From: Geosiphon pyriformis
Lineage: Eukaryota > Glomeromycota > Glomeromycetes > Archaeosporales > Geosiphonaceae
Direction: 5' to 3'
Length of the DNA stretch: 64,000 nucleotides
NCBI GenBank assembly: GCA_016748015.1
Contig: JAAOMT010000304.1
Span: forward strand, 1 to 64,000
A program made the translations under genes and the position numbers. Below are positions 45,802 through 58,330 of the stretch, one piece after another. The notes beneath the pieces were generated by a model, which saw only the letters and a program-made list of their open reading frames with translations, made no database searches and had not been told where the DNA came from. Within the stretch, counting starts at the first letter, position 1, and every line of letters begins with the position of its first letter.

Positions 45802-47425
45802 CTGTGTTATCACAATTGTAGCAAACATGTGTTTCTTGTTATCATGATTGATTAGTGATAAATAGACATGCCTGATTTTGAGAACAATTTGAGCTTCATT
45901 AATTACTGTGTCATTAAAAAGATTGATAAATTGTCTAATTGTTAGCTAAGTATTTCTTAAGTTTTTGGTTAATTGAATCACTGAATTGTTTTAATTTGAA
46001 ATTCAAGTCAGATAATCTGTTTATTACTAAATTTATGGCTTGGACATGGTTGGCTTTGAGTTCAGCAGATTCAAAATCTCTGGTGTATGTAACTGTGGCT
46101 TGAAGTGTGGCCAGATGTAATGGATATACGTATTGCAGGATGCTGCTGTATAATCCACAAATGAACTGTTTCAAAATTTGGGCTACTGTAAAGTAATTAG
46201 TATCAATGACTTGAATTTGGTGCAGATTTTTGTAGAAGTGTTCTAAGTAAGTAGTGATAGCTTCAGTATCTCTTTGTTTAATGTTAGTGAAGGCAGTGGC
46301 TAGACAATTGATGCTGTTATTATTGCTAAAATATCTTAAAAATTCTAGTTTAAACACATTAAATGTTTGGAGTTTTTGGGCCAAGCTTTAATATTATGAG
46401 TTTATAGTATCTTGTAAAAAATATGTGATTACCTAAAGGGCTCTGGTGTTATTTTAATTATTAGCTGTGATTGCTTTGGCAATGTGATTTATTCAAGCTT
46501 GGACATTATTTTCTTCACTGGTAAATTTTTCAAGTTTTATGATTGAGGCAAATGCTATTGGAGCAATTCTATAATTGTAATTGTAGCTGTAGCTGAAGTT
46601 GTATAATAATTGGTACAATTGGTAGTAGATTAAATATAATTTCTAGAGATAAGTTTGGTTAATTAATAAGATTTGGATTGTTTTAATTTTGCTGAGTTTA
46701 AACAATCAGAGTTTGAATTTCCGGGTTTTTTAAAATCAGGTTTTGATAGTTGAATTTTTGATCTTTGTTTTCTTTTTCTTCTGATTTCATTATTTTTTAA
46801 GAACTCACAGTTCCGAAATTTGGCTGAGATAGTAATGATTAAAATCCTGATGGTGTTGGGAATCATGAATTAAATCCTTCAAAATAATTACTGTAGGTTC
46901 CCAATAACTCTGCTTTTTTTTATTTACTTTAAAACAGAAGTTGGGCTAATACTGTTTTTGTATTTAATGTGAATACACCTGTTGATAAAATGTTGATGAC
47001 ATTTCTGAGTGTATAGTAGTATAATAAATTAGTTGGTAATTTAACTCTTGTTTTCTTCCAAGTTGGTGGTTGTATTCTCTAAAGTATTACTGCTGGTGTT
47101 TGTAGTTTTCTCTTGTTCTTGCTTGCATAAGTAATTAGATATATTTGTTGAGTGTAATTTTCAATTTCTTGATTGATTTTAGTAATGATGGATGCGAAAT
47201 TATGATTTACTAATAGGCTGGTATTTTGAATTAATTTATTGTAAAAAATTTTTTTGCTGATTTAATATCTACTAATGCTTTTAAGAAATAAAAAATTTCT
47301 TGTTAATGTAGAAATTAAAGACTGATTCTGTTAATAAGTGATTGCTGATTAATTCCAAGTATTGACAGTAATGTTAAAATATAGATTTAGCAAATTTTAA
47401 ATGGTTTTTTCTTATTTTTTCTAAT
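45802..47425 (-). pseudogene. Gag of element D (decayed)
   Basis: The frame opens on the minus strand at GTG in the AAAGTGGCAGAA context near 47424. The capsid-like half is an open stretch of 149 codons at 45935-46384 (FNVFKLEFLRYFSNNN, then ITTYLEHFYKNLHQIQ, then FICGLYSSILQYVYPLHLAT), homologous to K 63540-63990 and C 13380-13830 and typical of Retrotrans_gag. Upstream parts have stops. Confidence 0.8.
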
Positions 47426-47495
47426 TCTGCCACTTTTAAATAGTTGTTGTGGGTGTTGGTTCTCTCTAAGATTATACCTTACAGAGAGCACCAAA

Positions 47496-48277
47496 TATTA
47501 CAAATAATTATTTGGAATCTCAAATCAAATAACAAACCCATAACTTGGTACTTAATAGCTAGTATAAATGTTAATATCTAAAGATTTTAATGGATCTAAA
47601 GGTTTTCATAATTTGAAGATTTAGGTTGAGTTCTTTGTATAATAGACAGAGATTCAATAGTTGTTTTTAGTAGTCTTTTGGAATCACAATTTCATCAATT
47701 TTTTTCTCAGCTTGGTGGCTAGCAATCTTCTAATAAGTAATTCTTAATTTTAAGTGTCTATTCTCTCACAAAAGCCTTTTACCAGGCAATCTTTGATATT
47801 AATAACTTAACACTTAATTCTTAATCAATTAGTATACAACAATAAATGAAAAAAACAAAAGAAAAAAAAAATAAAGAAGAAATTTAAGCCAAGACAATTT
47901 ATGTTAGTATCTTGTCAATACTTGTAATCAAAAGCTATTGTTCCAGTATAATCAAGTATTGAATATTATTAACATAAAGTGTTGATAATAAGAAGAATGA
48001 TTTAGATGTGAATAATTATTTTATTAATATTGATAATTTTAACTAAAATGTTTTAATAAGATGATTTTAGTATCAATTCTATCTTTTCTGTTTCTAATAC
48101 TCTTGCTATATATACATAATTTGAGTTTTATAAGATTGTTCACATTTCTAAGTGATGTGCTATAATTTCTTAAGCAATGCTGATATTGCTAAGCAATGTG
48201 TTCATGTGTTAGCTACTATTTTTCTATTGATTTATCTGTTTTTTCTATTATTTTTTTGTATTTTTTTATAAGTAAAA
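47496..48277 (-). repeat. 5' LTR of element D (782 bp)
   Basis: The plus strand starts TATTACAAATAATTATTTGG (TG decayed) and ends ATAAGTAAAA. The TATA-like core TATATATACATA is near 48107-48119, and the TAAGCAATG / CTAAGCAATGTG iterations follow. The right flank is LINE L2. Confidence 0.85.
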
Positions 48278-51200
48278 ATGCCCTCTTTTTTGTTTAGAAG
48301 TCTGTTACTAAATACAACACCAAATTGCTTCAAAAACAGAACAAAATTATAGTACAAGGGCTGATCTAAAATGCTAGACATTGGAAATCTACCAGTTTCA
48401 TAAAAAGCACTAAGCAAATTGTTTATCAAAAATCACTTATTATCTAAAAAAATTTTCATCACACCAGCCAAAAAATTATTTATTGAACTAACATGCAATT
48501 TGACAGAAAACTGCAAAGAATTCAAAGAAAACTATCTCAAAATCTGCAAATCCAAAAACTTATATTTAAACAGATGCTTAAGAATATCACAGGCATTGGA
48601 AAAAAAACCAGTAAAGCCAACTTTTTTTCAGACTGCATTTGCTCAAAAAATTTCAAATTATACAAAGATGGATAATGCAAAACCTCATTAGAAAAGTTTT
48701 GTGACAAGTCAGCTTTAGTCTTGAGATTCTTTTTAATCATAACATCTTACTTGTAACACACACTCAAAAAAACAAAGCTAAACTGCATTTGATAGTTAAT
48801 TATGAACTGCAGAATAGTTAAAACTAAATAAGAAAATTGTTTATCTATAATAGTCTTTCTCAACACCACATTAGAAAAGTATCTAATATCTACATAAGTC
48901 TGAGCCAAACTAGGTTTGAAAAGATCCTTAGTAGACAAAAAAATTCTCAAGTATCTGTGTAACTCGTCTTTTTTAGCAATTAAAATCAGCAAACTATTAA
49001 TCAAAAGTGAAACAGACTTAACATTTTAATTGATAGAAATAACTACTGTTTTATTATTATTAATTAAAATATTATTAACAATAAAAAACTTACTGGCAAT
49101 ATTTAAAATGTACTGTGTAGATGTCTGACAACTCTTAATCTAATTCATATTATTAACAAAAGTATTAGCAACCAAAAAGGAAGTTTTTTTCTTAACAGCT
49201 TCAACTTTGCCAGTTTTTGCCATAAATCTAGTATTAATTTGGTATTTGCACAAGTGTTTATGTTTTTTTACCTTATACAAAAGTGAATTATAGAAAATTC
49301 TCTATAAGAATAGAGAAAAAATCTTATCTTAATTCAAACCATTATGTATCTTATTGTCATTAGAGAGTCCAAAATCTGTTATTACTTTGTTGATCTGATT
49401 CTTATAAATGTGGCCAAAAAACTTGATAAACTGATTACACATTTTAATGTGATGCAAGCTAGCCTTCAAATAATACCAGCTCACTGAATTATAAGCTTTG
49501 CACATATTCTGCAACACCAACCAAAACTCTCTATTCTTTTTTAAAGCATTCTCAATAACTGACCCAATGGCAAAAATAGAAAACTAAGTCAAAATACTTT
49601 TCAACACTAAAAAATTATTACCATAAAAATGTCATATTTGCTGCAAACTAATAAAATTCAATTAGAAAAGATCTTAAACAGAATCTTCTGGACTGTTTTA
49701 ATTAATGTAATAGGTTTAATATTCATTAAAACTCCATTCCATTCATAAAGTTTTGGGATCATCAAAATTCACACTCTCTTTCAAGAAAATAGAACCATAC
49801 CCAAAATCAAACATAAATTTAAAAGTTCCAAAAAGCAAACCAACATCTCTTTACCACAATGTTTTTATAGTTTATTAAGAATTTTCGACAATTTAGCAGT
49901 CTTATTATTCAGCAAATTATTGACAACCAAAGACAATTCCTCTATATCAATTCTTTTCATTACATTAGAGAAAGCATTATTATTAACATAATCTAAAAGC
50001 ATATATTGACAAGACTAAAGGTCAGATATCTTTAAAAGCACTGACTACTTTTTTGTTCATTCTTTTATGATTTTATTAATCTTAAATTTCATCTTATTAG
50101 GTTTAACTACCAATGTATTCTCCATCACTAAATAATCCAAAACAACTTTGTAAAAAAGACATTTCAAAATGCTCTTTATTATTCACTCTTTGTAAAAACA
50201 AAAATTTTCTATGTGATGGTCAATTGTCTTTCTGATAGCAACATTTTCAGTAGTTTTTGACTTATAATACTTAGACTTTTGATACTTTTTTTCACCACTA
50301 ACAGATGCTTAACTAAATTTACTTAACTTACACCATTCAAAACCATGCTAGCAATCTTGGATGTCTCTGTTTTATTAACAGCCAACCAAATCTTAACAAG
50401 ACAATCAAAATCCAAAAGATTCTTGGAATTCTAACTTTTTATAATTTTTGCAACAAGCAGCTCCAATTTAAAAAATCTTGAAGAATGTTTGTTCTTTAAA
50501 CAATCATATTTATTATATCAATGTTTAAAAAACACCCTTTCAGCAGCTTATACTATGGCTTTTTTAAGCATTTTTCATATTGTATCCAAGTTGTATTTGG
50601 TTCTCACACTCTCAAACATGTCTGATCTTACCAATAATTCTGTTGAAGAACATTTCTTAAAATATAATCACTGGATTTCATCCATATTTCCCAACTTGAA
50701 TTTCTACTGGTCTTGGTTAGTCTGCTTATGGCTAATATGATAAGTATTCAAAAGTTTACTCAAACCAATTAAAATCAAAACTGCTTTATGATCCATATCA
50801 AAAAATTCCAAGATACTATCAACTTTATGCAATGCTATTACAGATGCCAGATTTCTATTTACAAAGATAAAATCCAACACTTTATTAACTATTTTTAAAT
50901 TGCTCCAGGTAAAAGTTCTGGCCAATAAATATCTATTAAAAGTATTAACCAGACTTAGATCCAGACAGAATTTGAAACTTGCACTTTTTTTGAAACTATT
51001 ATTATTAAAGTCACTACTCAAAACTGTAAAAAACTAGAATTGACTGTTTTAGCTATCATAGAGTTAATATTAGAAGCTTGACTAAACTGCACACCAACAG
51101 AGACACCAGCATACAAATTCAAAATCATAACCAAAAGTTTGTTTTTAAACAAAAAATACACAGAAATTAATCAACCAAAAATCTTATCTATTTTTAAAAC

Positions 51201-51440
51201 ATGTCAAGTCACAAAATTGTCTATAATAATAGCAATTCTAGTGCCAAAAAAAACTACATCCAAACCAGAAGTAAAAATCCAGATTCCATCAAACTTACTC
51301 ATAATCTAAAGCCTAATGTTAGACCTCAATTTTGTCTTAATAACAATAGAAACCAAGTTACCCAAATTCTTATGCCAATGAATAATGTTTTCTTGTTTAG
51401 CAAGAACATTAATATCTTTAATATTACAAGTAATAATCTT
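48278..51440 (-). pseudogene. ORF2 of LINE L2: endonuclease and reverse transcriptase
   Basis: Endonuclease: LYAGVSVGVQFSQASNINSM near 51110, SSDFNN at the start of 50704-51021 (GDFN-type catalytic motif) and LDFIFVNRNL ... DMDHKAVLI (catalytic Asp-His kept). RT: 49329-49520 (LQNMCKAYNSVSWYYLK) and the FVNN box near 49165, where FVDD is expected. The later part 48747-49004 (AKKDELHRYLRIFLST, VLRKTIIDKQFSYLV) is the thumb region. There are many stops between. Confidence 0.84.
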
Positions 51441-51449
51441 TCAAACCAG

Positions 51450-52543
51450 ATTTGTTATTGAGAAAAACCAGCATCAGGAACCAAGCTGATATTATCTATC
51501 TTTGCCATAAGACCCATAACTATAATTAACAAATTCTTTAGAGTTTTCTCTAATTTTGAAATAACTGATGAATCAAAAACCACCACTTTTATAACAGTCT
51601 TATCATTAGTGGCCACACCCAAACTCTCACTTATTACTATATTCACCTCTTGATTTTGTGATAAAGAGGTTACCAATAGCTGACATTTAGAGCTAGGCTG
51701 GAAAACCATTGGCTTAGATGTGTCTAATTTCTTAGCCAATTTATAAATATGCTTGGTGAAACTGATAAGACTGTGCTTAAAAGTGGCAAACTTATCACTC
51801 AAATCTATAGACACCAACAGAATAGGTTTTATCTTTAAAGAGGAGCCAAAGCTTGATAAATTATTATGTAAAGGAAAAAGAGAAAAAGAAGACCTACCAA
51901 CAACTTTTACCCAAGAGACTCCACCAAAAAAAACAGAATAAGCAACTGGCACTAAACATTTGACATAGATAAATGCCAGTCTGTTTTTATTTTTTTCAGA
52001 TAACATCTTATGAAATAGACCACCAAGAAATTTTTTTTCATTAAAGATACAGTCTAATAACATATGACCAAAATTTTCACACTTGGCACACTTAGTAAAA
52101 TTCAGATGAGATCAGCACAAGTTGACATTTTTTAGCACTAACATGGTTTTCATGACAACATCCAAAGAGTTGGCAGAGTCAAAACAAATAGTAACACATC
52201 TGATCCAGACATATATAGCTGGACAATGATTAATGACACATGTTTATCCACCCAAAAAACCAATAAAATCTCAAATGTCATAAGCATTCATTTCTACAAG
52301 CAATATATAAAGCAGCATTTTATGATAATTCCTAGTCTTCCATACTTTTTTGTCCAAATCTGCCCTAGCAATACACATAGCATTTTTTTTGATTAGGATA
52401 GACCAATTTGCTGTGACCAAATCAACATGATCTGAATATTTAAACTCAACTATAGTCTTCTGCCAAAGTTTTACCAACTGTATTTTGATCGACTTAATTA
52501 ACTCAAATTCAGATAGTACAGCACATATAACCTTAGCTAACAT
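51450..52543 (-). pseudogene. ORF1 of LINE L2
   Basis: Two open stretches are in one protein: 52271-52543 (LAKVICAVLSEFELIKSIKI, an RRM-like nucleic-acid-binding region, then NWSILIKKNAMCIARADLDK) and 51455-52063 (202 codons). Between them a CCHC knuckle CAKCENFGHMLLDC (CX2CX4HX4C) is intact near 52060-52105 and in frame with the second stretch. The later part is a helical coiled-coil-like region. ORF1 binds element RNA. One W codon before the knuckle is TGA. Confidence 0.82.
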
Positions 52544-52560
52544 TCTAATAGGAATTTTTT

Positions 52561-55500
52561 TTATTACTACAGTCTGATGTTATGGAATAGTTTTTTTGGT
52601 ATATTTAATTGCCAATATTCCATTTTAATTGCAATCAGTTTTTTGTGAGTTCCTAAATTCTATTTGTGTGATAATATTACTGTTATACTAAAAACTTTCT
52701 TTTTAATGTTATAATATAAGTTATTTCTCAATTCCTAATTTTTGTGTGTGTTTATGTACTTCTTCCCAAAGGCTAAACTGAAATCTACCTACTGTCTGGG
52801 GTCTTTTTTAAGACTATTTTTGCAATTGTTTAATGTGTTTTTCTAATTTAGAAACACAAAATATTAATAGTCTTTAGCATTTTTTTTAATTCTTACAATA
52901 AAGCTTTTATCAATTAGTAACAATGTAAATAATTTTGATCAGATATTATTTTTTCAAGAGATTTAGCTGATGAATAATAGTTTTATTTAATAAATAATAC
53001 AAGTAAGTTTCTTAACACTTTGAATTATAATCATTTAGTTTTCAATATTCTTTTTTATTTCTTTTTGATTAAAGGTTTTTGTGAATATTTATTTTTAAAA
53101 GTAAAAACTAGAAGATCATTAAAGTAAAACTGTTGGATGAATTGTTTGATAACTTGTTTTTATGATTTGTTTTTATAACTTGTTAGATGATATTGTTTTT
53201 TTTAATATTAAAGCTACTGTATATATACATGTTTATAGTTCTATAAAAAAACACATTGTAATACTTTTTTTTGGTATTTTAATCTGGTGTTTGCTGCTAT
53301 TACAATCAGAGAAATTTTCTGATTTGTCAATAAAAATCAATTTTTTTATGGTAGTAAAAAAAATTAGAGAAATTTTTGAAAACAATTATAGAACACTAAA
53401 CAAAATTTCTAAAATATTACAACATTTAATTACTCTTTTTCTTTATAAGTTATTACTGTTATTAAAAAACAATGACAGAACTATTATATCTGGCTTGTTG
53501 TTTGTAAGTATTATAAGAGTTTTAATAATAGTTAACATATAGTACAATACTGCTGCTTTTGGTGCTTTGGAGACTGGTAGTGTTTTAGAGGCTGGTAGTG
53601 CTTTGGAAACAGTTGTTGCAGATATTAATAAAGTTACTCTAAATTAAACTTTGGCTAATAAGATTACTTTTTCTTTATATTAGAAGAAAAAATTAACAAA
53701 CCTACAAGTAAAAATAATGGCCCAATGGGATTTTCTAGGAACAAGTTTGTTAATAAAACATTGTTTGAGCAAATCAATTGAGAATAGAATTCGAATTTAT
53801 TTTTTTTTAAGAAAAAAAATGTGACCAGTAATAAACCTCAGAGCATAAAAATTCTAATATATACTTAATAAATATGTTTTTACACTAACTTTGGCATCTG
53901 TAATTAAAAAAAGACTTCATACTAGCAATTATATTTATTATTTGATCAATATTTAGTATTAGCAAGTGAAAATTTGACTGATAGTTTTAAAGATATATTA
54001 AAAATCAATTTTTTGGGGGCAAATAAATTTATGTTAAATGCTTTTTATAATCTAAACATAATCACACAGAATGTAGATTTGAACTTAGACTCAACATATT
54101 ATGTTTTAAAAATAAGTATATATAATATAATAACAGCATTAAAACTAAGCCCAATCTTGATGACTGATAAGATTTTTGTATGTAATCCAAATTTTTTAGT
54201 TTGTAAAAAATATTGCAAATAGGAGTCAATAAAAAGTAGTGGCAAAGAGCCATGTATTAGAAATTATTACTATCAAACAATTGGCAATAGTAGTTACCAA
54301 AGCTTTATAGAACCTATCCAGTGGTTTCTTCTTCAACAACTAATAAATACCTCAACTGTGTGTTTAAATAATGAAACTGGATAGAGTTTAGGATTTTATA
54401 AAACATGTATCAGCATGAAGACCTGACTCATAATCTTTATATTGCAGCCTTAAACAAAAATCTTGCCAAGTATTATATTGAACAATATAAATATTAATGT
54501 TACAATAATCACGATTTATATTTTATGCAACTTCTGAACTACATATATCAAAATCATTATCCACCATAGAAACAATTACATTATGGACATTGGGTTTATA
54601 GTTAACATCTTTAAAAATACAAACATTATGTATTAATTGATTATAGTTCTAATTATAAATGGTAATATACTTAACTCAATATAAACAAAACTGTATATAA
54701 TACAATATATTTCTAACTTTTTGAAAGATATTTATTAGGCTGTCACGCAATTAACTTGATAAGTTTTGAAAACATGATTACTTTAATGAGGTATTAAAAA
54801 GTTTATAATAGATAATAGTTATGAGTTTATTAACAAATTTTCTATTTTTTGATAATCTGTTTTTTTACTTGTTACTAGAATTAGTTTCTATGTACTTAAT
54901 GATGTTTTCTTAATTTATCTTGCTTTAAAAAAGTCTATTCTTTTTATCTGTGCAATTTTACTGAATTTTTTTATTTTTTTGCTTAATATTCATTTATAAT
55001 CAATATCATAAAAAACACGATTAGAGACATTTGGATTTATAAACTGTCTTTTTTATCTGAATTCAAAATCAATTTGATTCAACAATAAAGCTAGAATGTA
55101 TATAAGACTTGTATATTTTACTTTTAAAATATCTGATAACATTAAAAATATTAGTATATAATCTCTCAAATTTGATACAGTTATATGCTGCAATTTCCCA
55201 ATACCATTGTGAAAGTGTAGAAAATATTAATAATTTGAGCATTTTGTTAATTTTTTTAAGTATTACATCATGGTCTTAATGTTGATTTGAAAGTTTAGAT
55301 TAAGAAATTACAATTTTTCTTAAATTAGCTTGCAAACTTCAGGCTTCAATTGTAGCCATTATTTTTTATCAGCAATTTCAATTAATTGGTAAATAAAATA
55401 GCACTAAGTAGACCAAATTAGTGTAAATATTTGTTTAGCTGTGGATCTTAATAAAGACCTATTAAAACAAACTTCAGTGCAAAAGTTAATAATTGCTTAT

Positions 55501-55614
55501 AAATAAAAAAAGACTTGTTTATACTTTAACCTAAATGTGAAATCTGTTTTATTTTGGGCCTATTTTAAGTAATTTTTAACAGATAAATTTTTCTTAGAAA
55601 CAACATATAACCAT
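52561..55614. other. Mostly unassigned decayed sequence
   Basis: There is no confident gene. At 53564-53599 two perfect-length 18-bp repeats (GCTTTGGAGACTGGTAGT and a variant) plus a partial third encode (A/V)LE(T/A)GS on the plus strand, followed by VVADINKVTLN and SLY-KKKLTNLQ. This resembles a LINE ORF1 N-terminus in my judgement but is unproven. The open stretches 53162-53542 and 53974-54222 match nothing I know and may be chance in such AT-rich DNA. On the minus strand, 55614 down to about 54950 reads as a long decayed coding-like sequence that may continue from 61515. Confidence 0.4.
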
Positions 55615-56402
55615 TGTTACAAGTGATTATTTGAAGTCTTAAAGCAAATAACAAACTTGTAACTTGGTGCTTAATTAATATAATGATGTTGATTTTTGAA
55701 GATGTTATGAATCTGAAGATGTTAGTTGAGTTTTTTGTATAATAAATAGAGATTTACTCTAATTGGTTTTTGGTTGATTTCTCAAGTCATTTTTTCAATT
55801 TTTGTCTTTAGCATGGTGGCCAGTTTAATCTGGCAGTTGTGCTTTTCTAGTAAGCTATCTGTTAATATATGTATAATTCTACCCTTATTTCTGGGTCTTT
55901 TACCAGGCTATCTGTGATGTCAATAATTCAGCACTTAATCTTTAATCAATTAATAAATACAACAAAATAAAGAAAATAAAATAAAATAAATAAAGAAAAA
56001 ATAAAGAAAATAAGCCAAGGCAATTTGCAAGTTAGTATTCTGTCAATAGCTGTAATCAAAAGCTATTGTTCCAGTGTGGTTAAGTATCAGTTACAATCAA
56101 TATGAAGTGTTAATAGTGGAAAGTGGATTGTGATAGTGAATAATTATTTATTGAAATTTATGGTGTAAAAAGTTGCTTAGATTAAATCTAAACTGAAAGG
56201 TCTGTTTTTTCTACTTCTAATGCTACTGCTATATATACATAATTAAGATTCCTCAATTCCTCAATTTTTTATACCAGAAATCCAGTAATTTCTGAAATTC
56301 TGCAATTTTTTTGAGAGGAATCCTGAAATTCCACATTTACTATGACTACTTCTAATTGGCTAATTTATATGTTAATATATTCTTTATATTCTACAAGTAA
56401 CA
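55615..56402 (-). repeat. 3' LTR of element I (788 bp)
   Basis: The plus strand starts TGTTACAAGTGATTATTTG and ends ACAAGTAACA. The minus-strand start TGTTACTTGTAGAATATAAA is identical to the K LTR start. The TATA-like core is near 56231-56242 and GAATTCC-type U3 follows. Confidence 0.92.
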
Positions 56403-56722
56403 TTATTTTCTCCTTTTAATATTGAGTTCCATTGAGATCTCCTAATTTTAATTCTGTCTTTGAGTATTTTTTGTACTTTTTTTTCAAGAATTATTTGTGC
56501 TATCTTGTTCTGTAATTCTTTAAATTGAGTATTGGTTATTTTTCTTATTTGGTTAATGATAATAAAGTTTATTGCTGGATTGAGTAAGATTTTTGGTCAG
56601 TCTTGAAATCTGGTGTGTAACCAATAAATGGCTTTTGCTTGTGTGATCAAATTGTTTTTCTCCATAAATTGTTCCAGTTGTTGCAATATTGTTGTGTCAA
56701 ATAATTGTTTTGTTTTATTTGT
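55615..56722 (-). mobile_element. Element I: Ty3/gypsy (F2) 3' end, partner of K
   Basis: It has a 3' LTR (55615-56402) plus about 320 bp of ORF3 region, then the insertion of J at 56723. The LTR shares sequence features only with K's LTR at 61516-62422, and its flank CCAT mirrors K's flank ATGG. This suggests that I and K are the two ends of one insertion, now in inverted relation. Confidence 0.82.
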
Positions 56723-57588
56723 TATTACAGAGGATTATTTGGGGTGTCGAGTAAATAACAAACCCATAACTTAATGCTCAAAGCAATTGGTAATGATAAT
56801 AATCTGAAGGTATTTTATCTAAAAGTTTTTCAATAGAATTCTTTGTATAATGAACAGAGATTCAATGATAACCGTTTTATCAGTAGTTTCCTGAAACTGT
56901 ATTTTCGTCAATTGCTTGCTCAGCTTGATGGTTGATAATTCTTCTGGTACAATATCCTCCGTAAGTGTATACCAGTGCTGTTTCCTGACATCAGTTTTTC
57001 TGTAAGTCCTCTAAGAGTAAGTGTTGTTTTAAGCAAGTTTATTCCTCTATAAGTCCTCCAAGAATAATCCTTTAATCAAGTTAGTAGACAACAAAAAAAA
57101 TAAAGAAAAGATAAAAGAGAAAATAAGAAATAAGCCAAGGCAATTTGCAAGTTAGTATTCCATCAATAGCCATGATCAAGAGTTATTGTTTCAATATAGT
57201 TAAGTATTAGTTACTATCAACATGAAGTGTTGATAGTGAAGAATGAATTTGATATAGTGAATAATTATTTATTTGAGGATTGTGGTAACTAAGCTAAGGA
57301 TTCTTGGTGTTTTTTTCTGTCTTTTCTGCTTCTAATGCTACTGCTATATATACATATTTGAAATTCCTCAATTTTTCAATTCCTTGCGACAGAAATCCTG
57401 CGATTTTTGATGAGAGGAATTCTGGAATTCTAGAATCCTGCAATTCCTCGCCAGAGAATCCTGAAATTCCTGGAATCCTGCAATTCTTCTGAGAGGAATC
57501 CTAGAATTCCACATTTACTATGTCTACTTTTGATTGGCTAATTTTTACTTGCTAATAATAATATACTTCTTCTATTCTATGAGTAATA
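56723..57588 (-). repeat. 3' LTR of element J (866 bp)
   Basis: The plus strand starts TATTACAGAGGATTATTTGG (TG decayed) and ends GAGTAATA (CA decayed to TA). The TATA-like core TATATATACATA is near 57345-57355. U3 has clear iterations of AATTCCT, TGGAATTCTAGAATCC and CTGCAATTCCT at about 57360-57510, some of it translated by chance in the open frame 57304-57492. Confidence 0.92.
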
Positions 57589-58330
57589 TTATTCACTCTT
57601 TTTAATATTGAGCTCCGTCAAAATCTAACTGTTTTAATTCCCCCTCTTGAATTATTTCTTGAACTTCTTTTTTGAGTATTACTTGTGCTATTTGAGTTTG
57701 TAGTTCTTTAAATTGGGCATTGGTTATTTTCCCCAATTGATTACTTGTAATTGTATCCATTACTGTGTTGAGTAAAATTTCTGGTTGGTCTTAAAATCCC
57801 CTATATAGCTGGTAAATGGCTCGAGCTTGTGTGGTTAGCTTGTTCTTTCCCACAAATTGTTCCAGTTGTCTTAGTATTGTTGTGTTGAATAATTATTTTG
57901 TTTTGTCAGTGTACAAATTCTGGATATTTACGTGTTGTCTCAAGTGAAAATGACAATAGTTTTTGGAAATTGTTGCATCCACCAAGTCCAAGTTTCTCTG
58001 ATAAGTTCTTGGTATAATCTAACTATTTGTTGTTCTTTCATGGCCAATTTTACTTTGGTCATAATCTTGTTAACAATATTTTTGCATTTTCTCTGTACTT
58101 TGTGTTGTGGTATTCTTACAGTACTTTTGTATCAAATGGTTTATTAATTGATTGTAATTTCCATCTTCTGGTGTTGGATTAATTGAAAGATTTGTTGTGC
58201 TAATAAATGGATGTTGTTGGTAATTTCTATTTTTCTGCATTTTTCTGTCATGTTGGCCATGCCTTTATATATTCTTTTTGTTGATCAATTAGATATGTTG
58301 TTATCAATAATAATGATTGGTTCCAGATCT
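57589..58330 (-). pseudogene. ORF3 region of element J (unknown)
   Basis: The minus strand encodes a Gln/Glu/Lys-rich helical sequence ending at the GAGCTC-AATATTAAA segment by the polypurine tract. One readable block is NAQFKELQTQIAQVILKKEV near 57650-57720. It is the same region as in C, E, H and H1. No known domain is visible. The plus-strand open stretches here are shadows. Confidence 0.5.

Larger units (their letters stand above)
45802..48277 (-). mobile_element. Element D: Ty3/gypsy (F2) remnant, gag and 5' LTR only
   Basis: In sense order it has 5' LTR (47496-48277), PBS at about 47493, and gag down to 45802, where H begins. Protease, pol and 3' LTR are absent. Its U3 belongs to the AGCAATGTG type (like C and H1), so it is not the missing half of E, whose U3 is the other type. 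Confidence 0.84.
48278..52560 (-). mobile_element. LINE L2: non-LTR retrotransposon, 3' truncated by element D
   Basis: Reading right to left: ORF1 with CCHC motif (52543 to about 51450), AP endonuclease (to about 50700) and RT (to 48278). The last part present corresponds to L1 at about 24340, so about 1.3 kb of the 3' end is missing at D. It is somewhat better preserved than L1 and is from the same broad family. Confidence 0.87.

Noticed and set aside
53162-53542. 126-codon open frame rich in Ile/Leu/Phe
   Set aside because: Composition matches random AT-rich DNA and no domain or homologue was recognised; left as unassigned.
57304-57492. Open frame with repeated ILESCNSSPENPEIPG-like text
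   Set aside because: It translates the GAATTCC-type U3 repeats of element J's LTR on the non-sense strand and is not a gene.
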